From positions 1 to 64,000 of the forward strand of contig DASYZG010000012.1 of the NCBI GenBank assembly GCA_035946575.1: a stretch of 64,000 bases of DNA, in the 5' to 3' direction. Position 1 is the first letter of the stretch, and the number at the start of each line of letters is the position of its first letter. Under the pieces are notes generated by a model that was not told the DNA's origin, ran no database searches, and worked only from the letters and a program-made list of their open reading frames with translations. The DNA is from Gp13-AA77 sp035946575 (GTDB lineage Bacteria > Acidobacteriota > Terriglobia > UBA7540). Positions 7,033 to 16,190 of the stretch are shown one piece after another. The position numbers were made by a program, and so were the translations under genes.

Positions 7033-9945
7033 ATGCAGCGTGCACGTCGAAGGCCCCTCGGAGAACTGTGCCCGGTGGCGACTTTATCCAACCCGGTGAC
7101 CGCGTCGCGACCCTCGCTGCGGTTCAGCACCCTCCTGGCGACGGTGCTGAGCCTCGGCCTCATCGTCTGCGGGTACTTCAGCATCCGGCAGCAGATTTCC
7201 TACCGGCTGCCCAGCGACGGGGTGGCTTGGGTGGATTCCGGCTCCGGGGTGCGCGCCTGGCTGGTGGCGCCCGGTGGTGCGGGCGACGTGGCGGGGATTC
7301 GTCCGGGCGACGTGCTCAAGTCGATGAACGACACGCCGGTCCGAAGTGCGGACGCAGCCACGCGAAAAGTGTTTCAGAGCGGGATCGGTGCTCGTTTGAC
7401 GTACGATCTCGATCGCAACGGCCAGTCCCTCGAAACCAACGTCACCGTCGAGCGAGAACATCATCCCGGCTCGCCGCGCAAATATCTGGACGCCGTCGGA
7501 CTGATTTATCTCTTTGCGGGCGGCTTGATTCTGTTCCGTCGTTGGAGCGCCGCCAAGAGCCTGCACTTTTACTTTTTTTGCCTGACGTCCTTCGTCCTCT
7601 TCGTTTTCCACTACACCGGCAAGCTGAACGGCTTCGACCAGATGGTCTATTGGCTGAACGTAGCTGCCACGCTGCTGCAGCCGGCCATCTTTCTGCATTT
7701 CTGCCTGACATTTCCGAGACCGGTGACGGTTCTCAGGCAGCGTCGATGGCTGGCATCGCTGCTCTACTTGCCCGCTCTCGCGCTCGCTGCCTTTCACGTC
7801 CTGGCGATGGCGGGAGCCTGGGGCGATGTGCGCCCTGCGCTTTGGCTCGCCGACCGGGTGGAGTCGATTTATCTGGCGGGGCTGTTTATCCTCGGCGGCG
7901 CGGTGCTCGAGCATTCGTATCGCACCAGCCGCACGCCGCTGCGCAAGCAGCAATTGAAATGGGTGACGCGCGGAACTTATGTGGCGGTGGTACCCTACGC
8001 CGTGCTGTACGCGGTGCCCTACTTCCTCGGCCTGGTGCCGGCTCCATGGATGCAGCTTTCGGCGCTCACGCTGGTCTTCCTTCCCATTACCTTCGGCTAC
8101 GCTCTGGTGCGCTACCGCCTGATGGACGTGGACATCATCTTCCGCCGTGGCATGGCTTACACCCTGGCGACGGCGGTGATCGTGGGTGTGTACTTCGCCT
8201 TGATCGGGCTGTTCGCCGACTTTTTCCGCAGCCAGGTGCGCGATCTCGGACGCGGCGGCTGGATCCTGGCGCTGGTGGTCACCGCGGTGCTTTTCCAGCC
8301 GTTTGTGAACTGGATCCAGGCGCGCCTGGACCGGTTCTTTAATCCCGAGCGCTACGATTACCGCCGGACGCTGCTGGAATTCGCCCGCGAGCTGACGGCG
8401 GAACTGCGCGTCGATCGCCTGCTCGACCAGGTCAGGCAGCGCCTGGCAGAAACACTGGGCGTGGAGCGGGTGGCCGTGCTCCTGGCGCCGGCAGATGCAG
8501 CAGGGGGCGCCCGCCAATTCACCTCCGACCTGAGACTGGCTGCGGCGCGAGGTTTCAATGCGCCGCGCAACCCGGATTGGAGCTTTCTCGATCCCCGCCG
8601 CCCCGAGCTCGACAAGGGCTACCTGTTTTATGAGAACGTGCGGCGCGTCCCCGAAGCCTCGCCGGCCGCGGCTGCGACCATCGAAGAACTTGATCTTCAC
8701 TACTATCTGCCGTTCCGGATCAAGGACCGGACGCTCGGCTATCTTGGCCTCGGCAAGACACGGCAGGGAGATTATCTTTCCAGCGAAGACGTGGACCTGC
8801 TGAAGACCATCGTCAGCTACGTGAGCATCGCGCTCGAAAACGCGCGCCTCTACGGGTCGCTCGAGCGCCATGCCGAAGAGCAGCGGGCGATGCACGATTT
8901 CAGCGAAAGCATCATTGAATCGATTAGCGCCGGCGTGCTCTCCATCGATCTCGAGGGCAGGGTCGGCTCCTGGAACACCGCGCTGGAGAAGCTGTACGGC
9001 CTATCGCGCGCGGAGGCGGTGGGCAAGCCGCTCGGTCAGCTTTTGCCGCCGGAATTACTGGTTGAACTGCCCACGCATGCGGACGATGCCGAATCGCGAT
9101 CGCTCTACAAGTTCCGGCTGGTTACCCCCGGAGGCCGGGAAGTTGTGGCCAACATTTCCGCCACGCCGCTGGTGGACCAGACCGGCAAGGTGATCGGGCG
9201 TCTCCTGATCTTTAACGACCTCACCGAGCGCGTGAGCCTGGAAGACCAGCTCGTGCAGGCGGAGAAGCTCTCCTCGATCGGTCTGTTGGCCGCCGGGGTG
9301 GCGCACGAGGTGAACACGCCGCTGGCCGTAATCGCCTCGCAGGGCCAGATGCTGCTGCGCCAGCTCCCGCCCGAGGATGCGCAGGCGCGCACGCTCGAGC
9401 GCATCGTGAAGCAGGCCTTCCGCGCCTCCGACATCGTCAACAGCCTGCTGAAATTTTCGCGGGTCAGCGGCAGCGAATTCAACGAATTGGACATCAATAG
9501 AGTTATCCAGGAAACGTTGGCGCTGGTCGAGCCGATGCTGAAGGCTTCCAGGGTTTCCCTGAATCTGCAGCTCGCGCCGGACCTGCCCGCCGTCTGGGGC
9601 AACTCCGGAAAGCTGCAACAGGTGTTTATGAATCTGCTGGTGAACGCCCGCGATGCCATGCCGAAGGGCGGCGAATTGACCGTTGCGACCGAGCGCGAGA
9701 ACGGCTCGGTGCATGTGGAGGTCTGCGATACCGGTGTGGGCATTGCGCCGGATCACCTGGGCAAGATCTTCGATCCGTTTTTCACCACCAAAGCCAAGAG
9801 CCGCGGAACGGGTCTGGGTTTGGCGGTGAGCTATGGGATTATCCGCGAGCACTCGGGCAACGTCGAAGTGGAGAGCCGGCCGGGCCACGGCAGCACCTTC
9901 CGCCTGGAATTCCCGGCTCTCCGGAAAGCTGCGCATGCCGTCTAA
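7033..9945 (+). CDS. Membrane sensor histidine kinase with PDZ-like, multi-TM, GAF and PAS modules
   Basis: 970 residues. Order: a first membrane segment (about 37-51), a periplasmic PDZ-like domain (about 65-150, with PGGAGDVAGIRPGDVLKSMN), about seven membrane helices (155-405), a GAF domain (about 450-610), a PAS domain (about 627-740), the dimerisation/phosphoacceptor domain with His758 (GVAHEVNTPLAV), and an HATPase with N box (LLVNARDAM), G1 (DTGVGIAP), F box (FDPFFTTK) and G2 (GTGLGLAVSYGI). It should autophosphorylate in response to an envelope or hydrophobic signal and pass phosphate to the regulator encoded next, whose start overlaps its stop by 11 bp. The start ATG 7033 lacks a clear ribosome site; in-frame GTG 7075 is possible. 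Confidence 0.92.
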   Translation: MQRARRRPLGELCPVATLSNPVTASRPSLRFSTLLATVLSLGLIVCGYFSIRQQISYRLPSDGVAWVDSGSGVRAWLVAPGGAGDVAGIRPGDVLKSMNDTPVRSADAATRKVFQSGIGARLTYDLDRNGQSLETNVTVEREHHPGSPRKYLDAVGLIYLFAGGLILFRRWSAAKSLHFYFFCLTSFVLFVFHYTGKLNGFDQMVYWLNVAATLLQPAIFLHFCLTFPRPVTVLRQRRWLASLLYLPALALAAFHVLAMAGAWGDVRPALWLADRVESIYLAGLFILGGAVLEHSYRTSRTPLRKQQLKWVTRGTYVAVVPYAVLYAVPYFLGLVPAPWMQLSALTLVFLPITFGYALVRYRLMDVDIIFRRGMAYTLATAVIVGVYFALIGLFADFFRSQVRDLGRGGWILALVVTAVLFQPFVNWIQARLDRFFNPERYDYRRTLLEFARELTAELRVDRLLDQVRQRLAETLGVERVAVLLAPADAAGGARQFTSDLRLAAARGFNAPRNPDWSFLDPRRPELDKGYLFYENVRRVPEASPAAAATIEELDLHYYLPFRIKDRTLGYLGLGKTRQGDYLSSEDVDLLKTIVSYVSIALENARLYGSLERHAEEQRAMHDFSESIIESISAGVLSIDLEGRVGSWNTALEKLYGLSRAEAVGKPLGQLLPPELLVELPTHADDAESRSLYKFRLVTPGGREVVANISATPLVDQTGKVIGRLLIFNDLTERVSLEDQLVQAEKLSSIGLLAAGVAHEVNTPLAVIASQGQMLLRQLPPEDAQARTLERIVKQAFRASDIVNSLLKFSRVSGSEFNELDINRVIQETLALVEPMLKASRVSLNLQLAPDLPAVWGNSGKLQQVFMNLLVNARDAMPKGGELTVATERENGSVHVEVCDTGVGIAPDHLGKIFDPFFTTKAKSRGTGLGLAVSYGIIREHSGNVEVESRPGHGSTFRLEFPALRKAAHAV

Positions 9946-11368
9946 GGGTTCCATCCTAATCATCGACGACGAGCAGGACGTCCGCGAGAGTCTGGAGGAG
10001 TTGTTGGGCTCGGAAGGCTACGCGCTTGACTCTGCGGGCACGGCCGAGGAAGGTTTGAAGCAGGCCGGCGAGCGGCCGTATGACCTGGCCCTGGTGGATG
10101 TGAACCTGCCGGATTCAAGCGGCCTCGAGGTACTCAAGGTCCTGAAGCGCGAGAGCCCCGACACCGGCGTGATCATGATCACCGCCTACGACTCCAGCCA
10201 GACCGCCTTTCAGGCTTCGAAGGAAGGCGCCGAGAGCTACGTCACCAAGCCGTGGGACAACGACAAGCTGCTGCTCGAAGTCCAGAACCTGCTGGACCGG
10301 TCGCGGCTGCGGGCGGAGAACGCGCAGTGGCGGCGCGCTCTCAAGCAGTACGCCCTGCCGGGCATCGTGGGCAAGAGCCAGGCCATGCAGAAGGTTTTCG
10401 ACCTGATCATGCAGGTCGCGCCCAGCCGCGCCACGATCCTGATTCAGGGCGAGAGCGGTACTGGAAAAGAACTGGTTGCCAAGACCATTCACGCCACCAG
10501 CCCGCGCGCCGACCGCCCCTTCGTTCCGGTCAACACCGGCTCGCTGCCCGTGGACCTGCTCGACAGCACGCTGTTTGGCCACGTCCGGGGCGCGTTCACG
10601 TCGGCTGTCGCCTCCAAGCGCGGCCTCTTCGAGGTCGCCGACCAGGGCACCATCTTTTTTGACGAGATCGGCACCATCGGCGTCGAGACCCAGACCAAGT
10701 TGCTGCGCGTCATCCAGGAGCGCGAATTCATGCGCCTGGGCGGCACGGAGAATGTAAAAGTCGATGTGCGCATCGTGGCTGCGACCAATGTCGATCTGCG
10801 CCGGCTCGTGGCGGAAAACAAGTTCCGCGAGGACCTGTTTTATCGCCTGAATGTGATCGCCCTCACGCTGCCCCCGCTGCGCGACCGCAAGGAAGACATC
10901 CCGCTGCTGCTCGACCATTTCCTGTCGCGCTTCGCCCGCGAGAACGGTCGCGCCGAAATGCGGTTTTCCACGGAGGCGTTGAAGCTGTTGCTCGACTATG
11001 ACTGGCCGGGCAACGTTCGCGAACTCGAGAACGCGGTGGAGCGCGCGGTGGTGTTGTCGTCCGGGCCCCTTCTTCAGGCCGCGCTCTTGCCCGAGCAGAT
11101 CTCCCAGAACAGTGACCGTCGCCAGCGCGACGTGATCGCAGGCTTCGAGGAGCTCGACGGGCAGTCATTGTTTGACATTCTGGAAAGCTATGAGCGCGGG
11201 GTGATCGTGGAGATGCTCTCGCGAAGCAATTGGAATCAGACCGAGGCCGCCGAGCGCCTGCGCATCCCGCTCTCGACTCTCAATCAGAAGATCAAACGCC
11301 TGCAGATCGACATCAAGCGGCGCCGGAACTCAGAACCCGCCCTGGAGCGAATCGCCGGTTCGCTGTAA
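9935..11368 (+). CDS. Sigma-54-dependent response regulator (NtrC family) with GAFTSA loop
   Basis: 477 residues: receiver domain with phospho-acceptor Asp55 (LALVDVNLP) and Lys105 (VTKPW), AAA+ domain with Walker A GESGTGKE (172-179) and Walker B FFDEI (241-245), and a C-terminal Fis-type helix-turn-helix (NQTEAAERLRIPLSTLNQKI). NtrC proteins bind enhancers and use ATP to open sigma-54 promoters. The sigma-54 contact loop, normally GAFTGA, reads GAFTSA at 219-224. ATG 9935 overlaps the kinase stop, so the two are translated together and almost surely form one two-component system. No sigma-54 promoter was found nearby, so targets are unknown. Confidence 0.94.
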   Translation: MPSKGSILIIDDEQDVRESLEELLGSEGYALDSAGTAEEGLKQAGERPYDLALVDVNLPDSSGLEVLKVLKRESPDTGVIMITAYDSSQTAFQASKEGAESYVTKPWDNDKLLLEVQNLLDRSRLRAENAQWRRALKQYALPGIVGKSQAMQKVFDLIMQVAPSRATILIQGESGTGKELVAKTIHATSPRADRPFVPVNTGSLPVDLLDSTLFGHVRGAFTSAVASKRGLFEVADQGTIFFDEIGTIGVETQTKLLRVIQEREFMRLGGTENVKVDVRIVAATNVDLRRLVAENKFREDLFYRLNVIALTLPPLRDRKEDIPLLLDHFLSRFARENGRAEMRFSTEALKLLLDYDWPGNVRELENAVERAVVLSSGPLLQAALLPEQISQNSDRRQRDVIAGFEELDGQSLFDILESYERGVIVEMLSRSNWNQTEAAERLRIPLSTLNQKIKRLQIDIKRRRNSEPALERIAGSL

Positions 11369-11476
11369 GTTGTAAAAACCCACGCGCAGCGCCGTCGCCC
11401 CGCCGTAGGGGATCGATTCCGGGAACGGGTTCGATCAACGTCCCGGAGGGGCGCCGCTTTGATGCGCGATGCCCGG

Positions 11477-11929
11477 CTATTTCCCGGAGCGAACCACCGG
11501 AACAAGTTCGATCGCCGGCGGCTTGTCTGCCCGGGTTATCAGTCGAGTGTAGACCTCGAATTCCTCGGGCACAAAGAAGTGTATTTCGACTCCGAGGTCG
11601 GCCAAGTAGAGAATGTGAATGGTCGCCTGATCGCCCGAGCCCACCACGAGCAGTTGGTTCTTGTCCGACGAGCTGTTGGGCACGAGGTATCCCGGAGTAA
11701 CCATGGCGACAGCCCGGGCGCCCTGTCGCAAGGTTACCGTGGGCGCGCAAGAGGAACACGGGGTGCTGTTGTATACGAAGGAGTAATCGCCCGCAGGCAG
11801 GACTGCCGCCCCCCATCGGGTGTCGCTCGGAAGCGAAAACGTTCCTGCCCAATGCTCAGCTCTCAGCGCCCCCGCGGAGAAGAGAATCGCTAGGGCGGCG
11901 AAGGCCAGCCATAACGTATGCCTTTTCAT
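11477..11929 (-). CDS. Secreted protein of unknown function
   Basis: 150 residues starting with a clear Sec signal peptide (KRHTLWLAFAALAILFSAG then ALRA cleavage region). The mature part carries a CSSC motif (STPCSSCAPTV) and is otherwise beta-rich. GGAGG lies 7 nt before ATG 11929; an in-frame GTG/ATG further upstream is less likely. I do not recognise a named family, though small exported proteins of this build are common in Acidobacteria. It is convergent with the sigma-54 regulator gene and separated by 108 bp. Confidence 0.65.
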   Translation of the reverse strand: MKRHTLWLAFAALAILFSAGALRAEHWAGTFSLPSDTRWGAAVLPAGDYSFVYNSTPCSSCAPTVTLRQGARAVAMVTPGYLVPNSSSDKNQLLVVGSGDQATIHILYLADLGVEIHFFVPEEFEVYTRLITRADKPPAIELVPVVRSGK

Positions 11930-12138
11930 ACCAACCTCCATACTCTCCCGGCCGCGTAGCGGACTACGCGCCGAACCCTTAACCGGGGACAAGGGGTGGC
12001 TGAGGTCATAGAACGCCTCACCCGTATTCAGGCTTTCAGAAAACGATTCGTGTGCTCTGTGCGGTGCGTCACAGCATCCTGTGACTACGATTGAGAGGCC
12101 AGCGGGCGCTGTTCCTCGGGTGCATCAGCGGGGGTTGA

Positions 12139-13128
12139 TCAGCCGAATAGGGGCGCCAGGGCGACCGACGCAAGTCCGGCAAGGAAGAAGATGAACATCA
12201 ACACCAGCAGCCGGACCGCCTCAGGACCCGCGCCGCGGAATTCCTTCCAGACGAACACGCCCCAAATCGCCGACACCATCGTGGCGCCCTGGCCGAGCGA
12301 GTATGACGCCGCCGGTCCAACCATCTGCGCGTAAGACGAGACGAAGTTCGAGATCGTGCCGATGCCCCAGATGATCCCGCCCAGGACGCCGAAGAAGTGC
12401 CATAGTCCGCGGCCACCAAAGTACTCGGCCATGCGCACCGGCGGACCGCTGATGGGGCGCCGCATGAAGGCGTAGTTCAGCGGAATGTTGCTCACCAGAA
12501 CGCCGGCAGCGAATACCATCGCGACCGTGTAGGGTCCGAGGTGGTCTTCGCCTTTGAGCGCCTTGGCCACCAGCGGATAGAACGAGCCCATGAAGATGCC
12601 GCAGAGCAGGCTGAGCACGATGCCTTTGGATGACACGCCGCGGTCGCTCGAAAGCTTGCGGTAGGCCATGGCGTCAAGCACGATGGCAATCGCCACCAGC
12701 GCCACCCCGCCGAACAGCAGCAGCGGATTCCCCTTGGGCGTGATCAGGTAGTTTAGAATCGAGCCGATCACGAGCGCGAGCCCGATGCCGATCGGGAAGG
12801 CAACGGCGAGCCCGGCGACGGCGATGGCGGCCACGAGCAGCAGGTTCGCCAGGTTGAACACCGCTCCGCCCACAAAGGCGAGCACCATGTTCGTGGTCCC
12901 GGCTTGCGCCAGGTTGTGGAAGAAGCTCTCGGGACTGGCGGGGTCGGTACGGCCGAAAGTCAGGCCGATCAGAATCGCGCAAAGCAGAATTCCCCAGACG
13001 TAGTCCCAGTAGAAAAGTTCGAAACGCCACTTGCCGACGGCCTTTTGGGTGTTCGCCCAGCTTCCCCAGCAGAACATCGTGAGGATCATCATCGCCAGGG
13101 CGACGCCGTAAGCCTGCGGAACAAACAT
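12139..13128 (-). CDS. DMT-type sugar/ureide permease-like transporter
   Basis: 329 residues forming about ten membrane helices. The N-terminal motif TMFCWGSWANTQK followed by FELFYWDYVWG resembles the glucose/ribose uptake (GRP) and plant ureide permease groups of the drug/metabolite transporter superfamily, and a second repeat half begins near residue 170. It presumably imports a small sugar or ureide; the substrate cannot be deduced. ATG 13128 is preceded by GAGGTG; the extension up to 13203 has no family character. It is transcribed alone, divergently from the next two genes. Confidence 0.8.
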   Translation of the reverse strand: MFVPQAYGVALAMMILTMFCWGSWANTQKAVGKWRFELFYWDYVWGILLCAILIGLTFGRTDPASPESFFHNLAQAGTTNMVLAFVGGAVFNLANLLLVAAIAVAGLAVAFPIGIGLALVIGSILNYLITPKGNPLLLFGGVALVAIAIVLDAMAYRKLSSDRGVSSKGIVLSLLCGIFMGSFYPLVAKALKGEDHLGPYTVAMVFAAGVLVSNIPLNYAFMRRPISGPPVRMAEYFGGRGLWHFFGVLGGIIWGIGTISNFVSSYAQMVGPAASYSLGQGATMVSAIWGVFVWKEFRGAGPEAVRLLVLMFIFFLAGLASVALAPLFG

Positions 13129-13381
13129 GAGCACCTCGTGCGGTAAACACGGGAGTCTACATGGAGAGCGAGGGCGATGCAATGGCGCCCGAGGCTCGAC
13201 CACCTGAATTTGCGAGTCCTCGGTCGGGGGTGGGCCGGGCGCGGTTCGCAGTCATCTGAGGACCAGCATTCCAGTCATTCACTGCTTTGGGTTGACCTTG
13301 GCGTGGGATGCAACGAATTGCATCGCGAATCGATGCATCTCCCGGCTGCATTTATCGCGGAAAAATGCTAAATTGGGCTCC

Positions 13382-13585
13382 GTGCGCAAAGCCCTGACTG
13401 CGATCGGACTGCTCTTCAGCACCGTCATCGTTCCCGTTCTGGCGATCGCCCTCGCCGTGTGGTTCATCACGCTAATGGTTCGAAACGAGCTCTTGCCCTG
13501 GTATTTCTGGGCGGCCTGCATCGGGGTCATCGTCGTGCTGCAAGTGCTGGCGAGGATCCTGACCCGCTTCGCGACCGACAAGTGA
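13382..13585 (+). CDS. Small two-helix membrane protein
   Basis: 67 residues from GTG 13382, with two predicted membrane segments (AIGLLFSTVIVPVLAIALAV and WYFWAACIGVIVVLQVLA). No family is recognised. Its stop overlaps the start of the DUF998 gene in a GTGA arrangement, which argues that it is a real, co-translated gene. The start is uncertain because no good ribosome site is visible; an upstream ATG at 13292 in frame would add a tail without character. Confidence 0.5.
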   Translation: MRKALTAIGLLFSTVIVPVLAIALAVWFITLMVRNELLPWYFWAACIGVIVVLQVLARILTRFATDK

Positions 13586-14280
13586 CAAATCAGCCGTTAC
13601 TCAATGACACCGACAACATATCAGCTTCGGCCGCGTGGGTAGCGATCGTTCTAACTGCAGTGGCCGTCCTGCTACTGGCGAGCTTGCATGTCCTGAGCCC
13701 CGAATTCAGTCCTTCGTGGCGCGTGATCAGTGAATACGCCTTCGGCCATTACGGTTGGGTGCTCTCACTGATGTTCCTGACATGGGGAGTAAGCACCTGG
13801 GCTCTGGCCGCCGCTATCTGGGAACAGCCCAGGACGAGGGCAGGCAGAGCCGGATTGGGGTTCCTGCTTCTCGCCGGGCTTGGCGAGGCCATGGCCTCGG
13901 TCTTTGACGTGAACCACGAGATCGGACACGGTGTCGCCGGATTGTTCGGAGTTCTGGGCCTTCCGGTTGCGGCGCTGCTGATCACGGTAAGCCTGGGGCA
14001 TACCGAAGCCTGGGCTACGGTCAAGAGGCCGCTCCTCTGGCTGGCGCACCTCACCTGGATCAGCGTCGTGCTGCTGATGGTGACGCTGGTCCTGATGACG
14101 GTCCAGATGGCGGACGCGAATGGCGGCAAGCCGCTCCGGCATGCGCCCAAAGCGCTGCCACCCGGAGTTATCGGGCTCGATGGCTGGGCCGACCGCCTGA
14201 TTGTGATTTCGAATTGCCTGTGGGTAGTCGCCGTCGCCTGGCAGGCCATCAAACTGCGCCACCGGCAGATTCCCGCCTAA
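13582..14280 (+). CDS. DUF998-family membrane protein
   Basis: 232 residues with six hydrophobic segments. The pattern HVLSPEFSPSWRVISEYAFG after the first helix is typical of DUF998 proteins, whose function is unknown. GTG 13582 overlaps the preceding gene's TGA by four bases, so expression is probably coupled. It converges on the VOC gene with a 4-bp overlap at the stops. Confidence 0.75.
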   Translation: MTNQPLLNDTDNISASAAWVAIVLTAVAVLLLASLHVLSPEFSPSWRVISEYAFGHYGWVLSLMFLTWGVSTWALAAAIWEQPRTRAGRAGLGFLLLAGLGEAMASVFDVNHEIGHGVAGLFGVLGLPVAALLITVSLGHTEAWATVKRPLLWLAHLTWISVVLLMVTLVLMTVQMADANGGKPLRHAPKALPPGVIGLDGWADRLIVISNCLWVVAVAWQAIKLRHRQIPA

Positions 14281-14657
14281 GCGTGCTCAGGGCCGAAGAC
14301 GGAGAGGCCGTGACCGTGGGGATCGCGAAAATTGGCAGCCCACATCGGTCCGGAAACCACGCGCGGCCCAATAGTGAATTTCACACCTCGCGCGCGCAGC
14401 GCCTCGTACGCGGCGCGCACGTCGGGAACCGAGAACACGACTTCCGTCGCTCCCGCCGCCGCGCCGCCAGTGGCGCGCGCGAGAGCCTCGCTCAACACGA
14501 GAGTCGCGCCGGCCGTGCCCAGAAAAGCGAATCCCTCAAACGACGACGTCATGCTGAGCCCGAGCTTGTCGCGATAGAACTCCACCGCGCGCTTCACGTC
14601 TTTCACGCCGAGCATGATCACGCCAATTTGCGACAGCTTGAATTCGGAATCCAGCAT
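14277..14657 (-). CDS. VOC (glyoxalase/bleomycin-resistance) superfamily protein
   Basis: 126 residues with the two beta-alpha-beta modules of the vicinal oxygen chelate fold (GVIMLGVKDVKRAVEFYRDK at the start, FRDPHGHGLSVFG at the end). Substrate unknown; metal ligands are not fully evident. ATG 14657 has GGAGG four bases upstream. The same frame remains open to ATG 14912 with its own GAGGG, adding 85 helical residues (QKLIDYLTNMVNHGHREDAY ...). Either the protein is a fusion or a small upstream protein is read through into it. Confidence 0.8.
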   Translation of the reverse strand: MLDSEFKLSQIGVIMLGVKDVKRAVEFYRDKLGLSMTSSFEGFAFLGTAGATLVLSEALARATGGAAAGATEVVFSVPDVRAAYEALRARGVKFTIGPRVVSGPMWAANFRDPHGHGLSVFGPEHA

Positions 14658-15029
14658 GCGGCCTCCTTCCCGGGAATGGGCGGTCAGGTGTCCAAACCCT
14701 GACGTGGGAATACTATCTAGACCCCTCTTCGCTTGATCCAACATCCTGAGGGTGGCTTCGACCTCGTCTCGCGGCAATCGACCCCTTTGCAGGTCTTGAA
14801 GAACTAGCTCCCGTTCGTCTGAGAGTATCTGGTAAGCGTCTTCCCGATGCCCATGATTTACCATGTTCGTCAGGTAATCGATCAACTTCTGGGTGGGGTC
14901 CTGCTGGCTCATTTAAGCTGCCCTCTGTTCGCAACAATCTGGATTCTCAGAGCCATCAAAGGGTCCGAGTGCCCGCCCTTGGGTGCGCACTATCGAATCG
15001 CCCTGCCCCGGGTCTCCGCTCGGGGGCCC

Positions 15030-15923
15030 TCAGTACTCCCTCACTCGCACCTTCGCCAATTCTTCCAGAAGAGTCACGACGGCGGCGTAATCGAGTTCTC
15101 CTTTGCCCTGCGCCTTGGCGGCACCGTAGACCTCTTTGACGGCCGCGGCCGCGGGCATGGGGACATTCTGCGCGTACGCGCTCTCCATCGCCAGCGTGAG
15201 GTCCTTGTGCATGAGCTTCAGCGGGAAATACGGTGTGAAGTCGCCTTTGAAGATGAACGGCGCTTTGAAATCAGTGAGCGCGGCGCGCGCCATGCTTCCC
15301 TGGACCACTTCCATCATGGTCTGCGGCTTCACACCCGCCTTGGCAGCCAGCACGAAGCCCTCGCAGAAGATCTCGACGATCGTCGACTGAATCACGTTCT
15401 GCGCGAGCTTGGCCGCCAGACCCAGCCCGTGCGTTCCGCAGTAGATGTGCTTCTTGCCCATTACCTGCAGCACCGGCAGGGCGCGATCGAAGGCCTCGCG
15501 ATCGCCGCCGATCATGTACGTCAGCTCGCCCTTGATCGCCATATGCTTGCTGCCGGTCACCGGCGCGTCGAGCCAGTTCGCGCCCTGGCCCGCGACCTTA
15601 CAGGCGAATTTGCGGCTGGCGACGGGGCTGATCGTGCTCGAGTCGATGACGATGGCGCCCGATTTGAGCGTACCGAGGATGCCGTTCTGGCCCAGGACCA
15701 CTTCCTCCACCGCGGCCGTGTCGCTCACGATGGAGATTACGAAGTCCGCCTGAGCGGCGGCCTCGCCGGGAGTCGCGGCAACCCTTGCGCCCGCCTCCTT
15801 CAGAGGCGCGGCCTTCTCCGGGGTGCGATTGAAGACGGTCACGGAATGACCGGCTTTTACGAGGTTCAGGGCCATGGGCTGGCCCATAATGCCGAGTCCG
15901 ATGAATCCGATGGAAGACGCCAC
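15030..15923 (-). CDS. NAD(P)-dependent beta-hydroxyacid dehydrogenase (3-hydroxyisobutyrate dehydrogenase/tartronate semialdehyde reductase family)
   Basis: 297 residues. An N-terminal Rossmann motif (GFIGLGIMGQPMALNL), substrate-binding loop (DAPVTGSKHMAIKGELT) and catalytic Lys in GLAAKLAQN define the beta-hydroxyacid dehydrogenase family. Substrate could be tartronate semialdehyde, glyoxylate/succinic semialdehyde or 3-hydroxyisobutyrate. The loop resembles glyoxylate/succinic semialdehyde reductases. It is divergent from the sugar-acid dehydratase gene, so both could serve sugar-acid breakdown. Confidence 0.88.
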   Translation of the reverse strand: MASSIGFIGLGIMGQPMALNLVKAGHSVTVFNRTPEKAAPLKEAGARVAATPGEAAAQADFVISIVSDTAAVEEVVLGQNGILGTLKSGAIVIDSSTISPVASRKFACKVAGQGANWLDAPVTGSKHMAIKGELTYMIGGDREAFDRALPVLQVMGKKHIYCGTHGLGLAAKLAQNVIQSTIVEIFCEGFVLAAKAGVKPQTMMEVVQGSMARAALTDFKAPFIFKGDFTPYFPLKLMHKDLTLAMESAYAQNVPMPAAAAVKEVYGAAKAQGKGELDYAAVVTLLEELAKVRVREY

Positions 15924-16190
15924 GGTTCGCTCCCTTCCGAGGTTCGTTTTGACAAGCTTCTATTGTAGAGGACTTGGCAGCGCTCGGCGAGGAGCAGGAC
16001 GCGAATTGGCGAAGTGACGAGTGAAAGGGGCGAGTGGCAAGGGGTCCCGCAGTATGCTGCCGATTCGTCCGCGTTCTTCTCCTCTGGCCTCTGGCTCACC
16101 ACTCGTCACGAAGCCATGCCACTTGTCACTCGCCACTGGCCACTCGTCACTTGTATGATGGCTTGTTGACCGTCCATTGGAGGCGAATCT
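15924..16190. other. Divergent intergenic region with simple repeats
   Basis: The middle consists of degenerate copies of the decamer-like ACTCGTCACTTGTCACTCG on either strand (about 16008-16155), which can pair as a long imperfect hairpin. TATGAT (16153-16158) could be a -10 for the dehydratase gene, whose start has GGAGG seven bases upstream. Confidence 0.45.

Noticed and set aside
7084..8895. Long 603-codon open frame antisense to the sensor kinase
   Set aside because: It is a GC-rich shadow of the kinase gene, with His/Gln/Arg-rich composition and no family motif.
16000..16160. Simple ACTCGTCACTTG-type repeats as a regulatory array
   Set aside because: The units are irregular and on both strands; similar low-complexity text occurs in other gaps, so no specific site can be claimed.
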